DNA of 64,000 nucleotides from Pseudoalteromonas spongiae UST010723-006. GTDB taxonomy: Bacteria; Pseudomonadota; Gammaproteobacteria; Enterobacterales; Alteromonadaceae. Position 1 is the stretch's first letter; each line of letters opens with the position of its first letter. The position numbers and the translations under genes are program-made. The stretch lies in the NCBI RefSeq assembly GCF_000238255.3, contig NZ_CP011040.1:434001-498000 (forward strand), given 5' to 3'. Positions 49,971 through 59,609 of this stretch are shown in pieces. The notes under the pieces are model-generated. The model did not search any database. It was not told the DNA's origin and saw nothing but the letters and a program-made list of their open reading frames with translations.

Positions 49971-52495
49971 TAGGATTTATCTCCAACAAGCTTAGTTGCC
50001 ACGGTTGATGATGTTGAAAATGACGGCGGACGATGCGCTTCAGCTTGGCCAAACGCTTTATTTGGCGTAGTACTAAGGGTAAATTCAAGGTGCTGTGGTG
50101 CGTTTACATGGTTTTCGTTAATCCAGCTTTGCATTGACGGTTGGCCGTTTACCGTTAGCGTATCAATGTAAATGTGATCCGCGCTTGCGTTTGGTGCGCT
50201 AATGCTAATATTGCCAATTTTTGCTTTTTCAAACGCTGGGCTTGAAAGCACCATATCGGCGCGCCCTGGATAAAACGGATACATGCCAAGGGCTGAGAAC
50301 ACATACCATGACGACATTTGCCCTAAATCGTCTTGCCCTGGAATGCCAGATACCGTGTTATGCCAAAGTTGCTTCATGGTTTCGCGCACAGTTTGCTGCG
50401 TTTTATAGGCTTTACCGGTATATAAATACATCCATGGAGTGGCAATTGATGGCTGGTTTGAGACATCGGCATATTCGGCTGAATCGCGATACAGCACCCA
50501 GCTACCATCGGGCTTACGGAAGTGATTATCTAAACGTGATGCCATTACGTCATCGCCACCCAACAATTCGTTTAGGCCTTGGCCGTCAAAAGGCAACATC
50601 CATAAATATTGCGCTGGGCTGCCTTCAACAAACAGGTGGCCGCTAAATGGGTCAAATTTGTCTTTCCAGCTGCCGTCTTGGTTGCGCCCTTGAATATAAC
50701 CTAACTGCTCTGTGGCTTTAGGGTTATAAAGGTTTTTCCAGTAACCTGAACGCATAAGTAAGGCTTGGCTATGTTTCGTTTTGCCAAGGCGCGCTGCAAG
50801 CTGCGAAAGCGCAAAGTCAGCAGAAACTTGCTCTAGTGTTTCGCTGGCACCTTCCCACGAATTAGATTGATCTGATAAGTAATTAAGGCTTAACCATTCA
50901 TCGAGCGATGGTTTTTGACCGCGACAAAATACCGGGCAGCCAACGTTTGATAAATCATATTCAGTTGGCTCTGTGGCTGCTTTATAAAGCGATTGATAAG
51001 CACCTGCGACATCAAATTTATCAGCGCCAAAGGCTTTAAAATTGGCAATTGTAATAGTTGATGGATCACCGCTCATTACCCCTGTTGGTCCATTGTTGTG
51101 CGTCCATCTATCCCAAATGCCGTTAAACTGATTGGCTTGATTAAACAGCGATTGGGCAATATCACTTGCCACATTTGGGTGGGTTAAGCTAATTAACTGC
51201 AACTGTGAGCGATAGACATCCCAGCCAGAAAAATTGGCATATTGCGCTGTTTGGTTAGCGTTCACAGTATGCACTTGTTGGTCAAAACCGCGGTACTCAC
51301 CGTTTACATCACTAAAGATATTAGGATGAAATTGGCTGTGAAACAGCGCCGTATAAAAGGTGGTTAACAAATCGCTATCGTTTGATTTTACCTTTACGCG
51401 GCCAAGGGCATCATTCCATGCGGCATAGGCGTTGCCTTTTACTTGTGCAAAGCTTTGGCTTGCTTGCTCTTTTTCTAGGTTTTCACGGGCATTTTCAAGA
51501 CTCACGTAAGAAATACCCACACGCATGGTAACAGGCTGGTTAGCGTTTACGTCTAAATCTACCCAAAGGCCAGAGCCTTTACCCCATTCAGGCACGCCCG
51601 TATCGCCATAACCCATACCGCCTTTACTCGAGGTCGCATTAGGCGAAACTGTGTCGTCGACATACGCGCCACTGCCGGTAATGGGCGCATCAATTTTGGC
51701 AACAAAATGCAGTGTGTAGTAATCGCGGCGGTTGTATTCGCCAAGGTAGCCACAGAAGTTACCACTTGTGACATAACCTGACACTTCGCCTTTGGCAACA
51801 TCGACTTTGGTAAACGCATCGCCACTACCCAGTTGCGAGTAAGCCGTTCTAAAAATGAGTTTTGCCTGCTCTTTTGACGCAAACGTAAATTCAGCAATAC
51901 CGGTGCGGTCGGTAGCCGCTAAACGCACATCAATACCTGAATCGAGTCCTACTTGGTAATAACCAGGAATAGCCGTTTCATCGTCGTGGCTAAAATTAGC
52001 GCCATAGTAGGCATTAATTTTATCGCTGGCAGGGGAGTGTTTAATCGCTTGATTAAAAGGCAGCACTGGCACATCACCTGATGCACCTAAACAGCCAGTG
52101 CCCGATAAACGGGTAAATGAAAAGCCTTTTAAGCGCGTTGCTTGCCAGTTATAGCCACCGGGCGAAACGGGAATGCGCACATCGTCTTCGTTGATACGTT
52201 TACTAATGCCTTCACTTTCTGCCATCAGCTCTTTGGTATACGCGTGCTCAGGGCCAAAGTTAAACATACCAAACGGTTTTACAGCACCCGGTACCACGTT
52301 TGCGGCTTGGCGATGGTTAAATGGACCTTTGGTACCAATAAACGGGTTTACAAATTGCGCGGGGTTTTGCACATAATCGGTTTGTGTTGTGGCGCTTTTT
52401 TCATTTTTGCTGGTATCAGCTTGATGCGTGCCACAGGCGCTTAGCGCCAGCAGCGGGGTTAATAGCATCAATGAACGAGAGAGAATCTGTTTCAT
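49970..52495 (-). CDS. GH92 alpha-mannosidase lipoprotein (divergent)
   Basis: The 841-residue protein has a lipobox (LSAC) and the two-domain GH92 plan. N-terminal FVNPFIGTKGPFNHRQ, VVPGAVKPFGMFNFGPE and SFTRLSGTGCLGASGD replace the typical GTGG-GHTFPGA and HFSGTG; the catalytic domain has GWDVYRSQLQLISLTHP and GQDDLGQMSSWYVFSALGMYPFYPG. GH92 enzymes are calcium-dependent exo-alpha-mannosidases. The insertion and altered N-terminal motif suggest a different linkage preference from its neighbour. It is likely on the outer membrane. Confidence 0.88.
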   Translation of the reverse strand: MKQILSRSLMLLTPLLALSACGTHQADTSKNEKSATTQTDYVQNPAQFVNPFIGTKGPFNHRQAANVVPGAVKPFGMFNFGPEHAYTKELMAESEGISKRINEDDVRIPVSPGGYNWQATRLKGFSFTRLSGTGCLGASGDVPVLPFNQAIKHSPASDKINAYYGANFSHDDETAIPGYYQVGLDSGIDVRLAATDRTGIAEFTFASKEQAKLIFRTAYSQLGSGDAFTKVDVAKGEVSGYVTSGNFCGYLGEYNRRDYYTLHFVAKIDAPITGSGAYVDDTVSPNATSSKGGMGYGDTGVPEWGKGSGLWVDLDVNANQPVTMRVGISYVSLENARENLEKEQASQSFAQVKGNAYAAWNDALGRVKVKSNDSDLLTTFYTALFHSQFHPNIFSDVNGEYRGFDQQVHTVNANQTAQYANFSGWDVYRSQLQLISLTHPNVASDIAQSLFNQANQFNGIWDRWTHNNGPTGVMSGDPSTITIANFKAFGADKFDVAGAYQSLYKAATEPTEYDLSNVGCPVFCRGQKPSLDEWLSLNYLSDQSNSWEGASETLEQVSADFALSQLAARLGKTKHSQALLMRSGYWKNLYNPKATEQLGYIQGRNQDGSWKDKFDPFSGHLFVEGSPAQYLWMLPFDGQGLNELLGGDDVMASRLDNHFRKPDGSWVLYRDSAEYADVSNQPSIATPWMYLYTGKAYKTQQTVRETMKQLWHNTVSGIPGQDDLGQMSSWYVFSALGMYPFYPGRADMVLSSPAFEKAKIGNISISAPNASADHIYIDTLTVNGQPSMQSWINENHVNAPQHLEFTLSTTPNKAFGQAEAHRPPSFSTSSTVATKLVGDKS

Positions 52496-52515
52496 AGTTG
52501 TTTCTTATTAAAATT

Positions 52516-54918
52516 TTAATGCAATGTATTTGGATTTTTCGGATTACTCAGTGACGGTGGACGCGACGATAACGCATTACCAAAGGTTTTGTTTGGTTTT
52601 GCAGACATGGTGAATTCAAGGGTGCCACCTGAGATAATATCGTCGTGCGTAATGTAACTGCGATTTAATGGTTTGCCATTAAGTGATACTTGGCTTACAA
52701 ATTTGTTATCTGCTGATAGATTCTTTGCAAGCACGGTAAATTGCTTTTTATTGGCGAGTTTTAAAGTAATTTTTGGCAGTTGTGGTGCACCAAGTGCATA
52801 ACTTAAATCACCTGGAGCAACAGGGTAAAAACCCATCGCCGAGAAGATATACCATGCTGACATTTGCCCAACGTCGTCATTTCCAGCAAGGCCATCAGGT
52901 TTGTCTGATGATAGGGTATCCATAATTTGGCGAATGCGCGCTTGTGTACGCCATGGCTCACCTGCGTAATTGTATAAATAAGCAATATGATGGCTTGGCT
53001 CGTTACCGTGAGCGTATTGGCCAATTAAACCCGCAATGTCTTCATGCTCTTTGATTTTTTCATAGGCAAGTTCAGTCTCAAAAAGCTCATCAAGGCGTGC
53101 AATAAAGGCTTTGTCGCCCCCTTTTAAGTTAATTAAACCGTGCACGTCTTGTGGCACATAAAAGCTGTATTGATAGCTGTTACCTTCGGTAAATGCGCCC
53201 ATGTATTTCGCTTCTTGCGGGTCGAAATCTGGGTTCCAAGAACCATCTTTCATGCGACCGCGCATAAATTTAACGCTTGGGTCAAAGACATTTTGATAAT
53301 ACGTTGCACGCTCATAGTACTCAGCTGCAAGTTCATTATCGCCAAGAGCTGTTAAAAATTGGCTAATGGCATAGTCGTCGTAAGCGTATTCAAGGGTGAT
53401 CGAGGTTGATTCTGGCAATACATCAAGCGGTACATAGCCATAGTGTTTGTATTCTGGAATGGCATCGTAATGCGGGTGGTTTGCGGTTGCTAAAATCGCT
53501 TCTTTGGCAAGGGCAACATCAAAATCACGAATCCCTTTTAGGTAGGCATCAGCAATAACCGACACCGCATGATAGCCGATCATGGTCCAAGTTTCGTGGC
53601 CATGGAATGACCAAATAGGCAGCATTTTGTCATAACTTTGTTGGTAATGATCAAGCATCGAGGCAATCATGTCAGATACTTTGTCTGGCTCGACATACGT
53701 TAAGAGCGGATGAAGTGCACGGTAGGTATCCCAAAGCGAAAACAAGGTGTAATGGGTGTGATCTTTTGCTTGGTGAATTTCACCATCAACACCACGGTAC
53801 TGGCCGTTGACGTCTTGATACACACTTGGTGCTTGCAGCGCATGATAAACCGAGGTGAAAAATTGACGTTTTTGTGAAAGTGAGCCTTCAATTTCAAATT
53901 TATCGAGGGATTTAAGCCAAACATCATCTGCTTGCTTTACCACTTTATCAAAATCCCAATGGGGAATTTCACTGTTTAAATTTTCAAGGGCATTGGATTT
54001 GCTCACCGCAGAAACACCCACCTTAACCAATAGCGGGTTGCCTTGTAAATTATCAAAATCAGCAACGACTTTAAGGGCTTTACCTGCGGCTTCTGGAATT
54101 TTGTAATTAACAATGGTTGATGGCTTTTTACCGCTTCCTTCACTTAAACACCCATTACAGCGATAACGGCTGTTATCGAGGTTAATCAGTTCAATGTCTT
54201 TAAAGGGCTTTGAAAACTCGATAGCAAAGTACATTTGACGATTGTTCGCCCAACCATTGGTTGCACGGTAAGCCAAGATAGTGCGGTCGTTGATAACGCG
54301 CACATCACTCCAAATTACTTTGTTTTTAAAGTTATAAATACCATGGGTTAAATCGAGTAATACGCTGCCTTTATCATGCTCTTTAAAGGTGTATTTATGC
54401 ATGCCAACACGGGTGGTGGCGGTTAGCTCAGCATTAATCTTGTAGTCTTCAAGCAATACTTGGTAATAGCCAGGTTTGGCACTTTCGTTTTGATGGCTAA
54501 AGCGCGAGCGGTATCCTGCATCGGGGTTTTTGGCTGTGCCCGCGTCTAATTTGACCTCTCCTGTAATAGGCATCATCAGTAAGTCACCTAAATCAGAATG
54601 CCCTGTGCCACTAAAATGAGTGTGAGAGAAGCCAACAATGGTGGTGTCATCATAGTGATAACCCGCGCAGCGTTTATAAATTTCGGGTTGAGGGTTGATA
54701 CCGCGAAACACCGAATCGGTATCAGGACTTAACTGCACCATGCCAAATGGTACAACGGCTCCTGGAAACGTATGGCCGTCACCACCAGTGCCAATAAAGG
54801 GGTCTACATATTGGGTATTTGCCGATACAACAGGGATTGTCAGCATCATTGCACCGCTTGCAAACAGGGAAAAAGCGGTGTTTTTTGTACGTTGCCAGTG
54901 CTGGCTTATTGTTTTCAT
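52516..54918 (-). CDS. GH92 alpha-mannosidase
   Basis: The 800-residue protein has a Sec signal peptide (about 1-33) and a canonical GH92 fold: YVDPFIGTGGDGHTFPGA, VVPFGMVQLSPDT and FSHTHFSGTGHSDLGD in the N-terminal domain; SLWDTYRALHPLLTY and GNDDVGQMSAWYIFSAMGFYPVAPG in the catalytic domain. It removes terminal alpha-mannose from glycans or mannans in the periplasm or outside. ATG 54918 with GAGG upstream is preferred to farther starts. It is the first gene of the operon, directly behind the promoter and operator. Confidence 0.92.
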   Translation of the reverse strand: MKTISQHWQRTKNTAFSLFASGAMMLTIPVVSANTQYVDPFIGTGGDGHTFPGAVVPFGMVQLSPDTDSVFRGINPQPEIYKRCAGYHYDDTTIVGFSHTHFSGTGHSDLGDLLMMPITGEVKLDAGTAKNPDAGYRSRFSHQNESAKPGYYQVLLEDYKINAELTATTRVGMHKYTFKEHDKGSVLLDLTHGIYNFKNKVIWSDVRVINDRTILAYRATNGWANNRQMYFAIEFSKPFKDIELINLDNSRYRCNGCLSEGSGKKPSTIVNYKIPEAAGKALKVVADFDNLQGNPLLVKVGVSAVSKSNALENLNSEIPHWDFDKVVKQADDVWLKSLDKFEIEGSLSQKRQFFTSVYHALQAPSVYQDVNGQYRGVDGEIHQAKDHTHYTLFSLWDTYRALHPLLTYVEPDKVSDMIASMLDHYQQSYDKMLPIWSFHGHETWTMIGYHAVSVIADAYLKGIRDFDVALAKEAILATANHPHYDAIPEYKHYGYVPLDVLPESTSITLEYAYDDYAISQFLTALGDNELAAEYYERATYYQNVFDPSVKFMRGRMKDGSWNPDFDPQEAKYMGAFTEGNSYQYSFYVPQDVHGLINLKGGDKAFIARLDELFETELAYEKIKEHEDIAGLIGQYAHGNEPSHHIAYLYNYAGEPWRTQARIRQIMDTLSSDKPDGLAGNDDVGQMSAWYIFSAMGFYPVAPGDLSYALGAPQLPKITLKLANKKQFTVLAKNLSADNKFVSQVSLNGKPLNRSYITHDDIISGGTLEFTMSAKPNKTFGNALSSRPPSLSNPKNPNTLH

Positions 54919-54948
54919 TGTGTGCCTCATGCCAAAATAAAACAAAAA

Positions 54949-54960
54949 TGGAACGTTCCA
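54949..54960. promoter_or_regulatory. LacI-type operator palindrome
   Basis: TGGAACGTTCCA is a perfect 12-bp palindrome of the LacI/GalR type (central CG). It lies 11 bases downstream of the -10 element of the mannosidase promoter, where bound repressor would block transcription, and 31 bases before the GH92 start. Confidence 0.75.
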
Positions 54961-54971
54961 ATTTTAGTTTG

Positions 54972-55000
54972 AATATACTGATCAGTTTGTTAGAATACAA
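54972..55000 (-). promoter_or_regulatory. Sigma-70 promoter of the mannoside operon
   Basis: On the minus strand TTGTAT (-35, 54995-55000) and TATATT (-10, 54972-54977) are separated by 17 bases, directly upstream of the palindromic operator. Confidence 0.65.
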
Positions 55001-55034
55001 GCCATAATAACGAAATTTATAGCTGGTAAGCTGA

Positions 55035-56066
55035 GTGGTAAATCACACCTCCTCATTAAATAAATCACTAAAAGCGTCCCCTCAACAGGATAAAAAATCC
55101 GTTACAGTTCATGATGTTGCCCGCGTTGCTGGGGTGTCTAAATCAACTGTATCGTTAGTTTTACGCGGCAGTGAAAAAGCAAGTGCGAAAGCAAAAGATA
55201 AAGTGCTAAAGGCGATTGAAGAAACCGGTTATGTGTATAACCGAGATGCTGCTGCCATGCGCAGTAAATCATCGGACTTAGTGGCCATTGTTATTAACGA
55301 TTTAACCAACCCCTATTCGGCCAAATTGGCGGTGGCGCTTGAAAAACATGTGCGTCAGCTCGGGCTAATGGCAACGCTAGTTAACACCAGTGAAGATGTT
55401 GAAACACAAACGCAAATTGTTGCCAAGTTAAAAGAATATCGCGTTAAAGCCTTTATTATCTGTCCTGCGCCAAATACTGAAGCGAAGTGGCTTGAAGAGC
55501 TGCAAACTATGCAAACCCAAGTGGTGAGTATTATGCGTCAAGTAAGCGGCAGCACCATACCCTGCGTACTTCCTGACAATGAAAAGGGGGTTTACACCGC
55601 CACCAAAGCACTAATAAAACGCGGCCATAAACAAATTGCGTTTATTGGGGGGGATGATGCGATTTCGGATTATCATCAACGATTATTGGGTTTTAACAAC
55701 GCTATTAATGAACACTCAGATGTAAGCTCTTGGGTATTTAATAGTGCGACTAACCGCCAAGGCGGACGATTGGCGATGTCGATGTGCTTAGAAAAAGTAC
55801 CTTCGATTGAGTCGGTTATGTGTTTTAACGATATTGTGGCTTATGGCGTGATGGAATATTTAGCCGAGCAAAATATTAAACCGGGACATGATGTTGGCGT
55901 GATTGGTTTTGATGATTTGGACGACTCAAAATTAATGAGTGTGCCGCTAAGTACAGTAAAAATTGACGCTGACGATATAGCCAAAGCGGTGTGCGAAATT
56001 TTAAAAGGCGATAAGCCTGAAAATTTAAAACAAGTGCCTGTTAGCTTAATTGAGCGTAGCTCTTAA
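55035..56066 (+). CDS. LacI-family regulator of mannoside utilisation
   Basis: The 343-residue protein has the LacI helix-turn-helix and hinge (VTVHDVARVAGVSKSTVSLV, then ALKAIEETGYVYNRDAAAMRS) and a periplasmic-binding-like sugar domain (about 75-335). Start is GTG 55035; there is no Met before the DNA-binding domain. It is divergent from the GH92 operon and probably represses it at TGGAACGTTCCA, with mannose or a mannoside as inducer. Confidence 0.9.
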   Translation: MVNHTSSLNKSLKASPQQDKKSVTVHDVARVAGVSKSTVSLVLRGSEKASAKAKDKVLKAIEETGYVYNRDAAAMRSKSSDLVAIVINDLTNPYSAKLAVALEKHVRQLGLMATLVNTSEDVETQTQIVAKLKEYRVKAFIICPAPNTEAKWLEELQTMQTQVVSIMRQVSGSTIPCVLPDNEKGVYTATKALIKRGHKQIAFIGGDDAISDYHQRLLGFNNAINEHSDVSSWVFNSATNRQGGRLAMSMCLEKVPSIESVMCFNDIVAYGVMEYLAEQNIKPGHDVGVIGFDDLDDSKLMSVPLSTVKIDADDIAKAVCEILKGDKPENLKQVPVSLIERSS

Positions 56067-56083
56067 GTGTTAGCGTGTTAAAC

Positions 56084-56108
56084 ATCAGCCGAGAGAGTCT
56101 CGGCTGAT
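56084..56108. terminator. Hairpin terminator between lacI-type gene and serine hydrolase
   Basis: ATCAGCCGAGA (56084-56094), loop GAG, TCTCGGCTGAT (56098-56108), a perfect 11-bp stem without a strong T-run. It can serve both converging genes. Confidence 0.65.
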
Positions 56109-56120
56109 CGTTATTGATGA

Positions 56121-57638
56121 TTAGTCGTTAGTTTTGAGAAGCTTGTTTAGTTGTAACGCATTATGTGAATTTAGCCCCACACCAGTGCTAACAGACTTTC
56201 GTGTTGCAACGGCTTGCCGACTCACAAAGTAGTCATAGCTTAGCCCTTCATTGGTTGAGACAAAGTTAAAGGTTAACTGTTGATCATTTAGTGTTAAAAC
56301 AAACATATTGGCAGAGACAGGCGTGAGTGTTTCGCTATAACTTACCCCTTGTGCGTCAAGTTCTGGCATCGAAACCTGTAGCTTGCCCGATATGTTTGTA
56401 ATGGTTAAATCCAAACCATAAATGGTGTATTCACCAGCGAATTTATCGAATAACTCAGTGTTAACTGCTGGTAATTCAAACGGCTGTGCTTCTGGCAGCA
56501 CATTGACGTGCTTAAGCGCCGCAATTAATGTGCCTGATAAGTTATCTGATTCACCGCTGCTGAGTACTGAAATGGCTAAGTCATGATCTGGAAATACGTA
56601 AAACAAGCTGGTGTAAGCATTCGCATTGCCACCGTGTTCAAAATGCCTAATTGGGTACCATTTATTGTCATACATAAAACCATCGCTTACAAACATGCCA
56701 TAGCCGTAATGAACAGGTAGCGGATTGGGTATTAACACGTGTTTGTTGGTAAGTGTTTGTGAGGATGCCAGCGTTAGCACGTTTTCATTACCATTCAGTA
56801 AGAGCTTTGCCAAATTAAGCATTTCTGTTGGTGTTGACCAAGTATTGCCACCTGCAGGTAATACTACTTCTGAGCTAAGTAATTCATCAATACTGGTATG
56901 CTTTTTGATTTTCTCACTGCCGTCATCAATACTAAGCGCAAAATTACCATCAGCTTTTACTTTTTCATTTGAAAATGTTGAGCGTGTCATAGCAAGTGGC
57001 GTAAACACTTCTTGCTCAACATAGCTTGCATAATCAAGCCCACCTCTTAATGCTATTACGGCACCTAAATATGAATAATTAGGGTTAGAATAGTTGTAGA
57101 AAATACCAGGTTGGTTGAGTACGCCGTTATCAATGGTGTATTCATCTCGCATAAACGAAATTAAATCTGAATCTTCACTAATGCCTTCATAGTCATCTTC
57201 AAATGCACCCTTGTGGGTCATTAACCATTCAAGCTCAATTGCTTGCCAAAAATCGGTGTGTTCAATAGGGAAGTTTATATTGGGCAGGTGATCAACTAGT
57301 TTATCGTCTAGTGCTAAACGATTTTGTTCAACAAGTTGAAGTGTGGCGATATTGGTAAGTACTTTGGTGGTAGACCCGATTTGAAAAAGGGTATTTTTAT
57401 CCGCTTTTTCATTACTATTTGGGTATTTATTGCCAACGGCATCAGCAAAAACGACTTCGCCTTTATGATAAATGGCAAGTGAAATTGCACCCGCATTATT
57501 ATTGATGCGGTCTTGTTCTGCTTGTTGCATTAATGCTGAAGGAGGGGGTACTACAACAACATCATCGTCTTTTTTTGACGAGCCGCCGCAGCCAGTAACT
57601 AACAGTGCAAATGTGATTAAAGAGAGTGTGTGTTTCAT
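56121..57638 (-). CDS. Beta-lactamase-family serine hydrolase lipoprotein
   Basis: The 505-residue protein has a lipobox (VTGC, Cys17), an Asp/Val/Pro-rich linker and a class C/AmpH-like beta-lactamase-fold domain (about 35-370): nucleophile motif S89-T-T-K92, Tyr motif YSN and third motif HGGN. A C-terminal lipocalin-like tail follows. These enzymes are DD-peptidases, esterases or D-aminopeptidases, rarely true beta-lactamases. ATG 57638 has AAGGAA upstream. It is not linked to the mannoside genes. Confidence 0.85.
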   Translation of the reverse strand: MKHTLSLITFALLVTGCGGSSKKDDDVVVVPPPSALMQQAEQDRINNNAGAISLAIYHKGEVVFADAVGNKYPNSNEKADKNTLFQIGSTTKVLTNIATLQLVEQNRLALDDKLVDHLPNINFPIEHTDFWQAIELEWLMTHKGAFEDDYEGISEDSDLISFMRDEYTIDNGVLNQPGIFYNYSNPNYSYLGAVIALRGGLDYASYVEQEVFTPLAMTRSTFSNEKVKADGNFALSIDDGSEKIKKHTSIDELLSSEVVLPAGGNTWSTPTEMLNLAKLLLNGNENVLTLASSQTLTNKHVLIPNPLPVHYGYGMFVSDGFMYDNKWYPIRHFEHGGNANAYTSLFYVFPDHDLAISVLSSGESDNLSGTLIAALKHVNVLPEAQPFELPAVNTELFDKFAGEYTIYGLDLTITNISGKLQVSMPELDAQGVSYSETLTPVSANMFVLTLNDQQLTFNFVSTNEGLSYDYFVSRQAVATRKSVSTGVGLNSHNALQLNKLLKTND

Positions 57639-57813
57639 TCTATATTCCTTGATAAAAAGTAACATCAAATAGACTATAAAATGCGCAGGATTGGTTTTCT
57701 GTAAGTGTTAGTGAGGCTTTGTGAGAAACTGTTGCTTTGTGTAAGTGTGCTGTTGCACTTTTAGGGCAGGATTTATAATCCTTATTGATAACACCAATAG
57801 AGATGTTATATTA

Positions 57814-57833
57814 TCTCATTATTTGTAATGAGA
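57814..57833 (+). promoter_or_regulatory. Perfect palindrome upstream of the MerC-like gene
   Basis: TCTCATTA-TTTG-TAATGAGA (57814-57833) is an 8-4-8 perfect inverted repeat just before the ribosome site. TGTTATATTAT to its left resembles half a Zur box. A metal-responsive repressor site is a reasonable inference. Confidence 0.45.
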
Positions 57834-57841
57834 ACCTTTTC

Positions 57842-58237
57842 GTGCAACAACGTTTAGATAAATTAGCCATTAGTATTTCTTCATTGTGTATCGTGCACTG
57901 CTTATTATTGCCAATTGGGATTGTGCTTATCCCTTCAATTGGTTTACAAACGCTTGCTGACGAAGCGTTTCACCAAATGCTGGTTGTTGCAGTGTTATTA
58001 ACCAGTTGCAGTGCATTATTTATGGGCTGTAGACGACATAAAGCATGGCGTGTATTAGGCTGGGGCTTAAGTGGGTTATTACTCTTAATTGCTGCAATAT
58101 TATTTGGCCATGATTTTGGTGAGCTCTTTGAAAAAGGGTTAACCTTGATTGGCTCGCTTTTTGTAATTATTGGACATGTTCAAAATTATCGTTTGTGTAA
58201 ACAGCTTGAATGTAGCCATCAAACCTGTCCCGAATAA
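57842..58237 (+). CDS. MerC-domain membrane protein
   Basis: The 131-residue protein has four membrane helices and the MerC pattern with Cys and His in the first helix (SSLCIVHCLLLPIG) and a Cys-rich C-terminus (CKQLECSHQTCPE). MerC proteins move mercury or related soft metals; without a mer operon, such proteins may import or handle zinc or other metals. GTG 57842 is the likely start, before which the frame is in the operator region. A candidate metal-regulated palindrome precedes it. Confidence 0.83.
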   Translation: MQQRLDKLAISISSLCIVHCLLLPIGIVLIPSIGLQTLADEAFHQMLVVAVLLTSCSALFMGCRRHKAWRVLGWGLSGLLLLIAAILFGHDFGELFEKGLTLIGSLFVIIGHVQNYRLCKQLECSHQTCPE

Positions 58238-58261
58238 ATTCTTGCTTTAACACATAGTATG

Positions 58262-58298
58262 CGTGTTAAGTATCTAAAATATTTAAATGCTTAACACG
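58262..58298. repeat. 9-bp inverted repeat between converging genes
   Basis: CGTGTTAAG (58262-58270) and CTTAACACG (58290-58298) around a 19-base AT-rich loop. It may act as a weak bidirectional terminator between the MerC-like and MFS genes. Confidence 0.4.
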
Positions 58299-58316
58299 TA
58301 GTGATTACAAAAGAAG

Positions 58317-59489
58317 TTACACCAACGTTGCTTCTTTTCGTGCCAAATGTGGGTTAATAAACTGACTTAATATCAGTGAACAAAACGCAAGCACAGCACC
58401 AAAATAAAATACTAATGAATTATCGTAAAGCCACACTAAACCAAAACTTGCTGGAATAATTACTGCAGCGATATGGTTGATAGTGAAACTTACGCCAGCC
58501 GTTGCCGCAATGTCTTCAGGGCGAGCGATTTTCTGGAAGTAGGTTTTTATAGCAATTGCCATCGCAAAAAAGATATGGTCAATCACATATAACACGGCAG
58601 CGCCAGTTGCACTTTCGACAATAGCATAGCCGATAAATACAAAAATTAGGCCAATATATTCGATTGATAAGGCGCGCTGCTCGCCAATCTTACCGATCAT
58701 TTTGCCAATTTTTGGTGCAATAAAAATATTTAGTAAGTGATTGAGCATATAAAGCGCTGAAATTTCAGCAACGCCATAACCAAACTTTTCGACCATTAAA
58801 AACCCAGCAAACACCATAAAGATTTGACGCCTTGCACCTGAGAAAAAAGTAAGTAAATAGAAGAGGGTGTATTCTTTTCTTAAAATCAGCTTTCTATGCT
58901 GTGAAGTGTGCTGTTGAAACTCTGGGTGAGATAACCACAACCACGCAGTGGCAAGTAAGCCAATACCGCCAACAAACAAATAAACAAACTGATATGAGGT
59001 TGCCATAAAGGTAAACAAGAACCAAATTATGGCAAATGCGCACAGTGACGCAATTGATTTGATAGACAGTAACTTACCGAGTTTTTCTGGCGCTTCGTCT
59101 TTACTAAACCACTGCAAACTCAGTGATTGATTAATCGTCTCATAGTAATGAAAGCCAATCGACATCAGCACGGTTGTGGCGTACAAGCCGTAAACGGTGG
59201 GGAATAACCCAGTAAGTGCTACACCGATTACTAAAAGTGCAAGTGAGATAAGTGCAAAGGTTTGTTCTTTTAATACCAGTAATACAAACACCGCAGTAAA
59301 GGCAAGAAACCCTGGTATTTCTCGAAGTGACTGTAACATGCCTATGTTCGCGCCGTTAAAATCAGCGGCTTCTATTGCAAAGTTATTTAACAGCGCATTC
59401 CACGTTGAAAAGGTAAATGCCATTGCCGCACCGGCAATAGCTAAAAAGCTAAAGGGACTGGCTTTATAAGATTTGATAGCGTTAAGCAA
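58317..59489 (-). CDS. MFS transporter
   Basis: The 390-residue protein has twelve helices and a general MFS pattern with FTFSTWNALLNNFAIEAADFNGANIGMLQSLREIPGFLAFT split across the first three helices. TTG 59489 is the likely start: it follows AGGAG at 7 bases, while the upstream frame is hydrophobic readthrough. It is divergent from an AraC gene, a layout like E. coli nimT-nimR, so drug or metabolite export under AraC control is inferred. Confidence 0.82.
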   Translation of the reverse strand: MLNAIKSYKASPFSFLAIAGAAMAFTFSTWNALLNNFAIEAADFNGANIGMLQSLREIPGFLAFTAVFVLLVLKEQTFALISLALLVIGVALTGLFPTVYGLYATTVLMSIGFHYYETINQSLSLQWFSKDEAPEKLGKLLSIKSIASLCAFAIIWFLFTFMATSYQFVYLFVGGIGLLATAWLWLSHPEFQQHTSQHRKLILRKEYTLFYLLTFFSGARRQIFMVFAGFLMVEKFGYGVAEISALYMLNHLLNIFIAPKIGKMIGKIGEQRALSIEYIGLIFVFIGYAIVESATGAAVLYVIDHIFFAMAIAIKTYFQKIARPEDIAATAGVSFTINHIAAVIIPASFGLVWLYDNSLVFYFGAVLAFCSLILSQFINPHLARKEATLV

Positions 59490-59609
59490 AGTGACGCTCC
59501 TGTCGGTTTTGAATAAGAACGCTAAAAGTGTAAAGCAGTAAAGCTTTGTCATGTTATCGAATATATGACATTCTATTTATAAAATCAGACAAGATTGTAA
59601 TACTCGTTA

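Noticed and set aside
49970..52495. Long open frames opposite the GH92 genes (for example 50221-50646, 51559-51897)
   Set aside because: Antisense or frame-shadow frames within conserved GH92 coding sequence.
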